From the NCBI GenBank assembly GCA_020436955.1, contig JAGQWW010000008.1, forward strand, positions 1 to 20,625: 20,625 nucleotides of DNA, given 5' to 3'. The notes under the pieces were generated by a model. That model searched no databases, was not told the origin of the DNA, and saw only the letters and a list, made by a program, of their open reading frames with translations. Below are positions 14,326-20,625 of the stretch, piece after piece. The translations under genes were made by a program, and so were the position numbers. Position 1 is the first letter of the stretch. Every line of letters begins with the position of its first letter. This DNA is from Saprospiraceae bacterium. GTDB lineage: Bacteria > Bacteroidota > Bacteroidia > Chitinophagales > Saprospiraceae.

Positions 14326-14832
14326 ATGAATATCGTAAAAACCCTACTCTGTTTATCCCTCCTTACTTTTTCTACCATAGGTTTTTCCCAAAATGATTTA
14401 AAACGTCTTCCTGATGTTGAAGTAAAAACATTGGACGGACAGACCCTTAATCTGGCAGATTTTGGTAAAAATGGGAAAATCACTGTCATCAGCTTTTGGG
14501 CTACCTGGTGTACACCATGTAAAAAAGAGTTGGATGCAATTGCAGATTTTTATCCGGACTGGAAAGAAGAATATGATTGTGAATTATTAGCTGTTACTAT
14601 CGACAATTCCCGTCAATTGGCAAAAGTTCCTGTTATGGTTGAAACCAAACAGTGGGAATACACAGTTTTGGCAGGTGACCAAAATGCTGTACAAACAGCT
14701 TTTAATTTCCAAACTATTCCACAAACATTCCTGGTTGATCAGGAAGGTAATGTAGTATATACGCATTCAGGCTATGTTCCAGGTGATGAATACGGACTTG
14801 AAGAAGAAATCAAAAAATTAGCTGGCAAATAA
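14326..14832 (+). CDS. TlpA-family thiol-disulfide oxidoreductase
   Basis: A 168-residue exported thioredoxin-fold protein. I chose the ATG at 14326 because it gives a clean signal peptide (MNIVKTLLCLSLLTFSTIGFSQ) followed by an AhpC/TSA-Redoxin domain. An in-frame ATG at 14227 would bury the signal behind 33 residues. The active site WATWCTPCKKE carries C62 and C65, and the cis-proline loop is QTIPQTFLVD. Such proteins reduce or exchange disulfides in the periplasm. It is divergent from the DUF6029-Omp28 operon, whose Omp28 protein also carries a CxxC, so a shared redox pathway is plausible but inferred. A strong terminator follows directly, so it is monocistronic. Confidence 0.93.
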   Translation: MNIVKTLLCLSLLTFSTIGFSQNDLKRLPDVEVKTLDGQTLNLADFGKNGKITVISFWATWCTPCKKELDAIADFYPDWKEEYDCELLAVTIDNSRQLAKVPVMVETKQWEYTVLAGDQNAVQTAFNFQTIPQTFLVDQEGNVVYTHSGYVPGDEYGLEEEIKKLAGK

Positions 14833-14850
14833 TCTATTTAACAGCTGTTC

Positions 14851-14889
14851 AAAAAAGGCTTCCATTTTAGGAAGCCTTTTTTGTTTTAG
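14851..14889 (+). terminator. Rho-independent terminator after the TlpA-like gene
   Basis: A 13-bp perfect stem AAAAAAGGCTTCC/GGAAGCCTTTTTT (14851-14863/14870-14882) with the loop ATTTTA and a T-rich tail. The A- and T-rich ends would allow function on both strands. Confidence 0.93.
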
Positions 14890-14896
14890 ACAATTC

Positions 14897-14904
14897 TATA
14901 TTTG
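14897..14904 (+). promoter_or_regulatory. -7 element of the glycosyltransferase gene promoter
   Basis: TATATTTG is a perfect TAnnTTTG, 25 bases before the ATG at 14930. No TTTG lies at the right distance upstream (the nearest, 14880-14883, is 13 bases away in the terminator tail), so the -33 element is weak or absent. Confidence 0.55.
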
Positions 14905-14929
14905 CCTCCTCATTAAGTTATAGATTAGG

Positions 14930-16399
14930 ATGCCAGGTTTATCCACGCGGGTTTTAAGTATAGTGGCACTAACATTGGTGCTTTTTGCCCTTTTTTCCGG
15001 AATTGACATATTAGAGCTTAGGGCAGAGGAACCCAGGAGGGCCCTTGTTGCCCTTGAAATGTGGATCAATGCTGAGTATCTGGTACCAACCTTGCACGAT
15101 TGGACCTATCTCAATAAGCCTCCTTTATTCAATTGGATTTTGCTCGGATTTTATAAGCTGTTTGGTGCTGCAGACGAATGGGTGGTGAGGTTACCGGGCT
15201 TACTTTCTTTTCTATTGACAGGGTGGCTCATTTATTATTTTTTAAAAACCAGAATCGAAAAAGAATGGGCTTTCCTGGCGATGCTGGGATACTGGACTTC
15301 AGTTGATTTGCTTTTTTACGGTGCAGTTAATACCGGAGAAATTGATCTGTTCTTCAGTCTTTTGATTTTTGTCCAGGCATTATGGATATACTACTTTTCT
15401 GAAAAGGAAAAATGGATTTGGCTTTTTTTGGGCACTTATCTTTTAGGTGCTGCAGCATTTTTGACAAAAGGCATCCCGGCTGTCCTATTTACAGGTTTTA
15501 CGCTCTTTGGATGGTTAATATGGAAAGGGTATTGGAAAAAGATTTTTTCCTGGCAGCATTTATTGGGACTGGTCATCGGCCTGTCCCCATTGGTCCTATA
15601 TGTGTATGCCTATATGCTCGAAGCTGACTTGCCGCTTTATCTGACTGCATTGGTGAAGGATGCAACCAGGAAATCAGCCGCAGAAAGTTCAGTTTTGGAT
15701 ATTCTGCTTCATTTGTTTGTATTTCCGTTGGAGGTAATGGTTGTCATATTGCCATGGTCGATTCTGTTTTTGTATTTATTTTCCTCCAGATTTATTACCA
15801 TGGCAAGTCGTATTCCGGCCTTTGTTCCCTTTTTTGGCTTTTTTATTTTGATAAATATCTGGGTGTATTGGATTTCTCCGGACACCCGCAATAGATATAT
15901 CTACCCTTTTGTACCTCTTTTGATTTCCTTGTTGTTCTGGCTTGCCGCTACGGTTAAAAAAGTAAAACCCAACCTGGTGCTTTGGTTGGTGATAGGCTTG
16001 TCCATTGCCAGGATTACTTACAATGTTATAGGTATGCCGCATCAGCAAAATTTATCTGATTTTCTGATTTACCGGGAACATTGTAAAGAGATGTTGGCCA
16101 TTACTGGAGATGCCCCTGTCTATTTGATAGGTGAACCTGAGTGTGAAGAGCAGACAGGAAATCCGGTAGGATCGTTTTACGGAATCAAGGAAATATGGAC
16201 ACCTCCATTGATTCCTTATCAAATACCTTACTATTTAAGTAAGTCATCAAAGAAGGTAATGTCTTACCAGGAAAAGCCAATTATCGGAGCTTATTATCTG
16301 GCTGAAAAGGAATACGCAAGTAATTTTAATCCAAAAATCCTTTATGAATTTAAAGAGAACTGGATCAAAAATGATTTGGTGTTATTCAAATACGAATAG
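14930..16399 (+). CDS. GT-C membrane glycosyltransferase (ArnT/PMT-like)
   Basis: A 489-residue integral membrane protein with roughly ten or more hydrophobic helices. The N-terminal periplasmic loop carries an acidic pair in LRAEEPRRALVALEMW (E33-E34), then YLNKPPLFNW and NTGEIDLFFS. These are the signature features of the 4-amino-4-deoxy-L-arabinose transferase/PMT superfamily, which uses polyprenyl-phosphate-linked sugars to glycosylate lipid A, proteins or other envelope acceptors. Donor and acceptor cannot be read from sequence. The C-terminal soluble part (about 385-489) is unassigned. Preceded by its own -7 element and a terminator, it is probably transcribed alone. It converges with the small T9SS protein gene with only 5 bases between stop codons. 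Confidence 0.88.
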   Translation: MPGLSTRVLSIVALTLVLFALFSGIDILELRAEEPRRALVALEMWINAEYLVPTLHDWTYLNKPPLFNWILLGFYKLFGAADEWVVRLPGLLSFLLTGWLIYYFLKTRIEKEWAFLAMLGYWTSVDLLFYGAVNTGEIDLFFSLLIFVQALWIYYFSEKEKWIWLFLGTYLLGAAAFLTKGIPAVLFTGFTLFGWLIWKGYWKKIFSWQHLLGLVIGLSPLVLYVYAYMLEADLPLYLTALVKDATRKSAAESSVLDILLHLFVFPLEVMVVILPWSILFLYLFSSRFITMASRIPAFVPFFGFFILINIWVYWISPDTRNRYIYPFVPLLISLLFWLAATVKKVKPNLVLWLVIGLSIARITYNVIGMPHQQNLSDFLIYREHCKEMLAITGDAPVYLIGEPECEEQTGNPVGSFYGIKEIWTPPLIPYQIPYYLSKSSKKVMSYQEKPIIGAYYLAEKEYASNFNPKILYEFKENWIKNDLVLFKYE

Positions 16400-16404
16400 G
16401 GGCC

Positions 16405-16776
16405 TTATTTTTTCTGAAGGCGCTGAGTGGTAAGAATTTTATTATTTGCTCCCACCAATTGAATCAGGTACATACCATTTGGCAAGTCTCCTACAGAATA
16501 TTTTGAGTCATCTTCTGCGTCAAAGCTTCTCAACTCTCTACCAATTAGGTTGAATACGACTACTTTTTGAATGTCTCTATTGGAGTTAATTTTAAAATAG
16601 TCTGTAGTAGGATTGGGGAAGATAGCAATTGAAATGCCGGGGTCCGGATTAGGGAATCCAAAATACAATTCAACCTCTGAGGACTGCGCCAAATTAACAT
16701 TACCCCTTAACTGGCTGGTGGCCAGAAAAGAGAAGGTTAATATGGAAAACAGTAAAATGTAAAGGTTTCTTTGCAT
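16405..16776 (-). CDS. Minimal T9SS sorting-domain protein
   Basis: A 123-residue protein made of a signal peptide (MQRNLYILLFSILTFSFLATSQ), a 25-residue linker and a type A T9SS sorting domain (about 50-123; AIFPNPTTDYFKINS, VVVFNLIGRELRSF, LPNGMYLIQLV, ending LQKK). No cargo domain lies between signal and sorting domain. The linker contains an extra FGFPNPDPG (39-47) just before the genuine FPNP, as though a second domain start had been compressed. It could be the remnant of a longer secreted protein after deletion, or a real small exported protein. The frame is clean and the promoter looks intact, so I keep it as a gene. Confidence 0.85.
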   Translation of the reverse strand: MQRNLYILLFSILTFSFLATSQLRGNVNLAQSSEVELYFGFPNPDPGISIAIFPNPTTDYFKINSNRDIQKVVVFNLIGRELRSFDAEDDSKYSVGDLPNGMYLIQLVGANNKILTTQRLQKK

Positions 16777-16797
16777 TCAATTGATTTATCAAGCGTA

Positions 16798-16829
16798 TAA
16801 AGATACAAGTATTTAGTGCATAAAATCAA
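16798..16829 (-). promoter_or_regulatory. Candidate promoter of the minimal T9SS protein gene
   Basis: On the minus strand TTG (16827-16829) and TATCTTTA (16805-16798) are spaced by 21 bases. The -7 has one mismatch to TAnnTTTG and lies about 20 bases before the start codon at 16776. Confidence 0.45.
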
Positions 16830-17051
16830 TTATTGCTCTGAATATAAATTGTACTCATATGATATTAGCCACATGCTTTATTAGTGTAAACGCAACAATA
16901 TTCTATTGAAAGGCTTATTTTCCAAATTTACGGTAGGGGAAAATCCGTTTAGGTTTTTTTTAAGATGGTCGAATTGGATTATTTAGGAGTTCAATTTTCC
17001 ATAACTTCCTGATTATTAACATAAATAATCGAAATAATCTCAAGATTTTAC

Positions 17052-17082
17052 TTTCAATTAAAGAAATAAATTCCGACATTTG
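17052..17082 (+). promoter_or_regulatory. Candidate promoter of the HU gene cluster
   Basis: TTTC (17052-17055) and GACATTTG (17075-17082) are spaced by exactly 19 bases. This is close to TTTG-N19-TAnnTTTG with two mismatches and predicts a leader of about 55 bases. The inverted repeat at 17011-17030 lies just upstream. Confidence 0.4.
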
Positions 17083-17144
17083 CCACTCTTTTTTAAAATC
17101 CTAATGGAAATATTCATAACTCATTCAAAACCAATTAAATAACG

Positions 17145-17459
17145 ATGAGAAAATCCGACCTTGTAGCAGCTATCTCTGAGAAAACAGGTGTCCCTAAGGT
17201 GGATGTGTTGGTAGCGCTGGAAAGTTTCTTTTCTGAGGTAAAGGACACCCTTGCTGATGGAGAAAATGTATACATAAGAGGCTTTGGATCTTTTGTGATT
17301 AAGAAAAGAGCCCAAAAAGTTGGTCGGCATATCAAGAAAAATAAATCAATTGTAATTCCTGAGCATTATATCCCGTCTTTCAAGCCGGCAAAAGTTTTTG
17401 TTGAGCAGGTGAAGGAGAATGTTGATGCGCTTCCTAGTGAAAATGGCGAAGAGGATTAA
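17145..17459 (+). CDS. HU/IHF-family DNA-binding protein
   Basis: A 104-residue histone-like protein that would bind and bend DNA as a dimer. MRKSDLVAAISEKTGVPKVDVLVALESFFSEV forms the helical dimer part and GENVYIRGFGSFVIKKRAQKVGR leads into the beta arm. The arm departs from the classical RNPxTG: it reads GRHIKKNKSIVIPEHYIPSFKPAKVF, keeping the IP-x4-PSFKPAK frame. The acidic tail (SENGEED) is an addition. Such variants are common in Bacteroidota by my recollection. It heads a same-strand cluster with a TPR protein (29 bases downstream), a small basic protein and an RNase G-family gene. Confidence 0.93.
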   Translation: MRKSDLVAAISEKTGVPKVDVLVALESFFSEVKDTLADGENVYIRGFGSFVIKKRAQKVGRHIKKNKSIVIPEHYIPSFKPAKVFVEQVKENVDALPSENGEED

Positions 17460-17488
17460 TTCAGGCAATTAATTGAAGAAGCGTTACT

Positions 17489-18274
17489 ATGACAAAATTA
17501 CAGATAGGAGTTGTTGGGTTGGCAGTTACGCTTTTTGTTGTTTTATATTTTGTTTTTGATACCAAGCCCCCTGAGCAGAAAGAAGTTGAAAAAGCCAGGT
17601 CTTTGACAAGTGAAATGACAGATATAGCCTCTCTTTTAAAAGAAGCAAAAGATACACTGTCTCCGGCTATGTTAAGTACCGTTCACGCTTTTGAAGAAAG
17701 AGTGAAAGAAGCCGGTTCTGATTCAGCTCAAGTGAAGGTATACGAGGAAATGGCAGGGTTGTGGTATGATCTTGGTAGACCCGATTTGTCTGGTTATTAT
17801 GCAATGCAAATAGCCGGGAAAGTGCAAACAGAAGAAGCCTGGTCTATTGCCGGAACGACTTTTACGATTTGTTTGCAAACACAGGATAATCCTAAAGTGT
17901 TAGATTACTGTTCGAATCGTGCTGTTGAATCATTTGAAGGTGCCATCTCGTTAAATCCGGAAAACCTTAATCACAGGGTCAATTTAGCGTTGGCTTACAC
18001 TGAGTATCCTCCGAAAGATAATCCCATGCAAGGGATTTTGATGTTGGTAGACCTCAATAAAAAATATCCGGAGAACACTTTGGTATTAGAGAATTTGGGT
18101 AGATTGGCCATCAAAACGGGCCAGTTTGAAAAAGCGAAAGAGCGACTGGAAAAGGCTTATAGCCTGAGTCCTGATAATTTAAAAGTAATTTGCTTGTTGG
18201 CTCAAACGTATGAGTCCCTGGGAGATGCAGAAAAAGCATCTGAATTTATCTCCCGGTGTCAGGCAGGAAAATAA
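17489..18274 (+). CDS. Membrane-anchored tetratricopeptide repeat protein
   Basis: A 261-residue protein with an N-terminal membrane anchor (about 5-24, LQIGVVGLAVTLFVVLYFVF), a charged, probably helical linker (25-75), and helical repeats. The clearest TPR motifs are at about 190-255 (NTLVLENLGRLAIKTGQFEKAKERLEKAYSL; NLKVICLLAQTYESLGDAEKASEF). TPRs are protein-interaction scaffolds. The topology suggests most of the protein faces the periplasm, but it could face the cytoplasm. It lies 29 bases after the HU gene. I recall the HU-TPR-RNase G order from other Bacteroidota genomes, but the role is unknown. Confidence 0.85.
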   Translation: MTKLQIGVVGLAVTLFVVLYFVFDTKPPEQKEVEKARSLTSEMTDIASLLKEAKDTLSPAMLSTVHAFEERVKEAGSDSAQVKVYEEMAGLWYDLGRPDLSGYYAMQIAGKVQTEEAWSIAGTTFTICLQTQDNPKVLDYCSNRAVESFEGAISLNPENLNHRVNLALAYTEYPPKDNPMQGILMLVDLNKKYPENTLVLENLGRLAIKTGQFEKAKERLEKAYSLSPDNLKVICLLAQTYESLGDAEKASEFISRCQAGK

Positions 18275-18302
18275 TATTTTTTCATTCATTAATTTTTTTG
18301 AT

Positions 18303-18398
18303 ATGCCTTGTGGAAAGAAACGCAAGCGTCATAAGATTTCGACGCACAAAAGAAAAAAACGTCTTCGTAAGAATCGTCATAAGAAGAAGAATAAGTAG
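18303..18398 (+). CDS. Tiny basic AURKAIP1/COX24-like (probable ribosomal) protein
   Basis: 31 residues beginning MPCGKKRKRHKISTHKRKK, of which about two thirds are Lys, Arg or His. I recognise the pattern KRKRHK...HKRKKRLRKNRHKKK as a small protein conserved in Bacteroidota and annotated as AURKAIP1/COX24 domain. That domain is shared with mitochondrial ribosomal protein mS38 and actinobacterial bS22, so ribosome association is likely by family. A longer frame from 18210 reads through the end of the TPR gene and is not needed. It starts 28 bases after the TPR gene and is followed by a hairpin terminator. Confidence 0.8.
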   Translation: MPCGKKRKRHKISTHKRKKRLRKNRHKKKNK

Positions 18399-18759
18399 TA
18401 ATCACTATTCCCGGTAATCCAGGGAAAGGAGTTAACTACTATTCAAAAAATTCATCCTGAGCAGCCGGCTACACAGTCGGCTGCCTTTGGAATTTTAAGG
18501 TAACTGTGACCGAAGGCGGCAACACAATTGTAGCATGAAAACTAACCCTAGAAGAAATTTTTCCCTCAATTGAGGGCTGGAATGGTACTTTGCTAATACA
18601 TAATGAACAGACGCAACCAGAAAAAATAAGGTACCCTTCCTAAATATTATTCTATCATATACGTTCTCGCCTGGATAAATTAGTTCCTGACTTTCCTAAC
18701 AGGGTTTTATTTGACCTGCATTTTACTCCTGTTTCCAACCGGGCTCAAAACACCTAGTC
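18399..18759. other. Spacer between the small basic gene and the RNase G gene
   Basis: 361 bases without a gene. Besides the terminator it holds a small hairpin TTCCC/GGGAA (18408-18412/18422-18426) and a perfect 14-base palindrome CCCTCAATTGAGGG (18563-18576). A weak -7-like TTTATTTG lies at 18706-18713. RNase E-family genes can be autoregulated through their leader, and the palindrome is about 185 bases before the start codon; a role there is speculative. Confidence 0.5.
18461..18496 (+). terminator. Hairpin terminator after the small basic gene
   Basis: The 10-bp GC-rich stem GCAGCCGGCT/AGTCGGCTGC (18461-18470/18475-18484, one G-T wobble) with an ACAC loop is followed by CTTTGGAATTTT. The T-run is interrupted, so it may be only partly efficient and allow readthrough into the RNase gene. 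Confidence 0.65.
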
Positions 18760-20310
18760 GTGGAAAAGGAACTTATTATTAATTCCACGCCTACCCAGGT
18801 TGAGATTGCCTTAATGGAAGACGACAAATTGGTTGAACTCCATTATCAAAAGACAAATGAAAACTTCACGGTAGGTGATATTTTCTTAGGCCGAATTAAA
18901 AAACTAATGCCGGGCCTAAATGCCGCCTTTGTAGACATCGGGCATAAAAAAGATGCCTTCCTACACTACACTGATCTGGGGCCCAAGCTCCGTTCTCTCA
19001 TCAAGTATACCAACGGTGCTATCGGTGGATCTTTTAAGACCCATAAGCTGGATAATTTTCAAATAGAACCGGAAATTATCAAAACCGGAAAAATAGACCA
19101 GGTCCTTGCCAAACGCCAGCAATTATTGGTGCAGGTGTTGAAAGAACCCATCTCAACGAAAGGTCCAAGATTAACTTGTGAGATTACCATTCCCGGACGT
19201 TATATGGTTTTGACACCATTCAACGATGTAGTAGCGGTTTCTAAAAAGATTGCCAATAACGAAGAACGGAAAAGACTGCAGGTACTTATCGAAAGTATCA
19301 AACCCAAAAATTTTGGTGTCATTGCTCGTACTGCAGCAGAAGGCAAAAAAGTAGCCGACCTGCATGAGGAACTGAGTCATCTGGTATCTAAGTGGGAAGA
19401 TATATACAGCCAGTTAAATAATGCGAAAGCGCCGCTTAAGTTGCTAAGCGAATTGGATAAAGCATCCAGTATCCTAAGGGATCTATTGAACGATGAGTTT
19501 AGCAAGATAGTAGTTAACGATAAACAGCTGTATGCCAATATCAAGAGCTACCTGCAATCAATAGCTCCAAGCCGGGTTAAGATTTTACATCCCTATAAAG
19601 GAGGTAAACCGATTTTCGAAACTTTTCCGGTAAATCGTCAGATCAAGTCTTCCTTTGGTAAGACAGCGACCATGGCCAGCGGTGCTTACCTGGTAATCGA
19701 GTCTACAGAAGCAATGCACGTAATTGATGTGAACTCAGGGCACAAAATGCCAAGTTCAGATCAAGCAGAGGCTATCCTGAATGTTAACATAGAAGCTGCA
19801 GATGAGATAGCCAGACAACTGCGCCTTAGAGATATTGGAGGGTTGATTATCATCGACTTCATTGATATGAAAAATAATGAGCACAAGCGAAAGCTACATG
19901 CTCATTTGAAAGACGCAATGAAGAAAGACCGGGCTCAGCATACAATACTTCCGCTTAGTAAATTTGGATTGATGCAGATTACCCGTCAAAGGGTAAGACC
20001 TGAAATCAAAATCAATACCGCTGAAGTTTGTCCTACTTGTGAAGGTACCGGTAAGATCAATGCGTCTATTCTTATTGTAGAGGATATTGAAAGAGACTTG
20101 AAGTTCATTCTTCAGTCAAGACCTAATTCAAAGTTTACTTTGAAGGTTCACCCATTCATCGAAGCATATTTAAAGAAGGGGTTCCCCAATACGCAGATGA
20201 AATGGTTCAAGAAGTATTATAAATGGGTTCGCATCAAAGCGATTCCTAATTTCCATATCAACCAATACAAATTCTTCGACGGCAACGACGACGAGATTAG
20301 GTTGAATTAG
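18760..20310 (+). CDS. rng: Rne/Rng-family ribonuclease (RNase G-like)
   Basis: A 516-residue endoribonuclease that would cleave single-stranded AU-rich RNA in rRNA maturation and mRNA decay. The start is GTG: the frame upstream reaches a stop at 18712 with no ATG, and the product then begins MEKELIINSTPTQVEIALMEDDKLVEL, as is usual for the family. An S1 domain lies at about 38-130 (GDIFLGRIKKLMPGLNAAFVDIG). Catalytic metal ligands are D323 in VIDVNSG and D366 in IIIDFIDM; their 43-residue spacing equals that of E. coli RNase E D303/D346. The zinc-link CPTCEGTG (C424, C427) is also at the expected distance. Length matches RNase G, with no long degradosome scaffold tail. Confidence 0.96.
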   Translation: MEKELIINSTPTQVEIALMEDDKLVELHYQKTNENFTVGDIFLGRIKKLMPGLNAAFVDIGHKKDAFLHYTDLGPKLRSLIKYTNGAIGGSFKTHKLDNFQIEPEIIKTGKIDQVLAKRQQLLVQVLKEPISTKGPRLTCEITIPGRYMVLTPFNDVVAVSKKIANNEERKRLQVLIESIKPKNFGVIARTAAEGKKVADLHEELSHLVSKWEDIYSQLNNAKAPLKLLSELDKASSILRDLLNDEFSKIVVNDKQLYANIKSYLQSIAPSRVKILHPYKGGKPIFETFPVNRQIKSSFGKTATMASGAYLVIESTEAMHVIDVNSGHKMPSSDQAEAILNVNIEAADEIARQLRLRDIGGLIIIDFIDMKNNEHKRKLHAHLKDAMKKDRAQHTILPLSKFGLMQITRQRVRPEIKINTAEVCPTCEGTGKINASILIVEDIERDLKFILQSRPNSKFTLKVHPFIEAYLKKGFPNTQMKWFKKYYKWVRIKAIPNFHINQYKFFDGNDDEIRLN

Positions 20311-20326
20311 GAATGGCTATTGGCCA

Positions 20327-20396
20327 TTGCTGCTATGCTGTGTTATGTAACCGACGGTTTAAACCGTCGGTTACATAACACAGCACAACACAGCAA
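20327..20396. repeat. Long perfect palindrome (REP-like element 1)
   Basis: Positions 20336-20360 are perfectly complementary to 20361-20385, a 50-base palindrome with no spacer, centred on TTTAAA. The stem resumes as TTGCTG/CAGCAA (20327-20332/20391-20396) after a small internal loop. It starts 16 bases after the RNase G stop codon. The sequence 5' of it (GAATGG, 20311-20316) can also pair with CCATTC (20406-20411). Confidence 0.9.
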
Positions 20397-20424
20397 AGTG
20401 GAATTCCATTCCATTACCATTCGC

Positions 20425-20462
20425 CTTGTGTAACCCACGGTTTAAACCGCGGGTTACACAAG
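20425..20462. repeat. Second related palindrome (REP-like element 2)
   Basis: Arms 20425-20443 and 20444-20462 pair at 18 of 19 positions around the same TTTAAA centre. The 26-base core (20431-20456) matches the core of element 1 (20348-20373) at 23 positions. Two of the three differences are a compensatory pair (G-C there, C-G here); the third leaves one A-C mismatch. Centre-to-centre distance is 83 bases. Confidence 0.88.
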
Positions 20463-20538
20463 ACAACTGAATTGTTTTCTACTCCTCTCTCCTGCAACTT
20501 CAGGGATTATTTCTTGTCAATTAGTCGAAAAAATGTTC

Positions 20539-20566
20539 TCAAAAAACCTAAACATGGTTTTTTTGA
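20539..20566. terminator. Possible weak terminator hairpin
   Basis: AAAAAACC (20541-20548) pairs with GGTTTTTT (20556-20563) around a 7-base loop, extended by TC/GA across one bulged T. It is AT-rich and ends close to the start of the next gene, so it could equally be incidental. Confidence 0.3.
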
Positions 20567-20592
20567 AGGAATAATCACCTGAAACGCCTTTT

Positions 20593-20625
20593 ATGAAATT
20601 TTCTATACTGACAAGCATAGTGCTT
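20593..20625 (+). CDS. Start of a probable secreted protein (3' end outside window)
   Basis: ATG followed by ten codons, MKFSILTSIVL, running open to the window edge. One Lys followed by hydrophobic residues looks like the beginning of a signal peptide. Nothing more can be said from 11 residues. Confidence 0.45.
   Translation, partial: MKFSILTSIVL

Larger units (their letters stand above)
16777..17144. other. AT-rich spacer between divergent genes
   Basis: 368 bases with no gene-like frame. It holds the candidate promoter of the minus-strand gene, an inverted repeat GATTATT/AATAATC (17011-17017/17024-17030) whose right arm is repeated directly as AATAATC two bases later, and a candidate HU promoter. 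The rest shows nothing I can name. Confidence 0.6.

Noticed and set aside
18210..18302. Longer version of the small basic protein
   Set aside because: The extra codons are an out-of-frame reading of the TPR gene end; the ATG at 18303 gives the conserved MPCGKK start.
20336..20462. CRISPR array
   Set aside because: Only two units, each internally palindromic, with an unrelated single spacer and no cas genes; REP-like elements fit better.

Overview
The window looks like a stretch of a Bacteroidota chromosome, most likely from the Saprospiria/Chitinophagia side (lineage is my inference). The signs are three secreted proteins with C-terminal type A sorting domains of the type IX secretion system (T9SS), Bacteroidota-type promoters (-33 TTTG, -7 TAnnTTTG), a lack of strong Shine-Dalgarno sequences, and Bacteroidota-typical families (LytTR regulator, Omp28, DUF6029, and HU beside an RNase G cluster). 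Composition is moderately AT-rich by eye, with no abrupt change.

Layout. 1-2342: 3' part of a secreted M14 zinc carboxypeptidase with a T9SS domain. 2357-2661: promoter, initiator tRNA-Met, terminator, then a decayed partial copy of the tRNA 3' half plus its terminator. 2799-3545 (-): LytTR response regulator with a degenerate acidic pocket. 3859-9033: a 1724-residue secreted protein with a propeller-like N-terminus, HYR domains, four copies of an unfamiliar Cys-rich repeat of about 120 residues, PKD-like domains and a T9SS domain. 9034-9746: a graveyard region with the remnant of an IS66-type transposase and a terminator. 9747-11402: YhhN-family membrane protein followed by a DUF1028/TPR secreted protein. 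11515-14051 (-): DUF6029 outer-membrane protein and Omp28-type thioredoxin-fold lipoprotein, probably one operon. 14326-14832: divergent TlpA-type thiol-disulfide protein with a strong terminator. 14930-16399: GT-C (ArnT/PMT-like) membrane glycosyltransferase. 16405-16776 (-): a minimal protein that is little more than a signal peptide and a T9SS sorting domain. 17145-20310: HU-family protein, membrane-anchored TPR protein, a 31-residue very basic protein (AURKAIP1/COX24-like, probably ribosomal) and an Rne/Rng-family ribonuclease. 20311-20470: two long related palindromes, with a compensatory base change between them. 20593-end: first codons of another secreted protein.

How it fits together. 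The left half is envelope and secretion biology: exported enzymes and adhesin-like proteins that would pass Sec and then T9SS. The middle holds outer-membrane and periplasmic redox proteins. The right half is a housekeeping nucleoid/RNA/ribosome cluster. The least explained elements are the Cys-rich repeat, the sorting-domain-only protein, the paired palindromes and the tRNA-fragment duplication. I see no CRISPR array, phage or obvious defence system.
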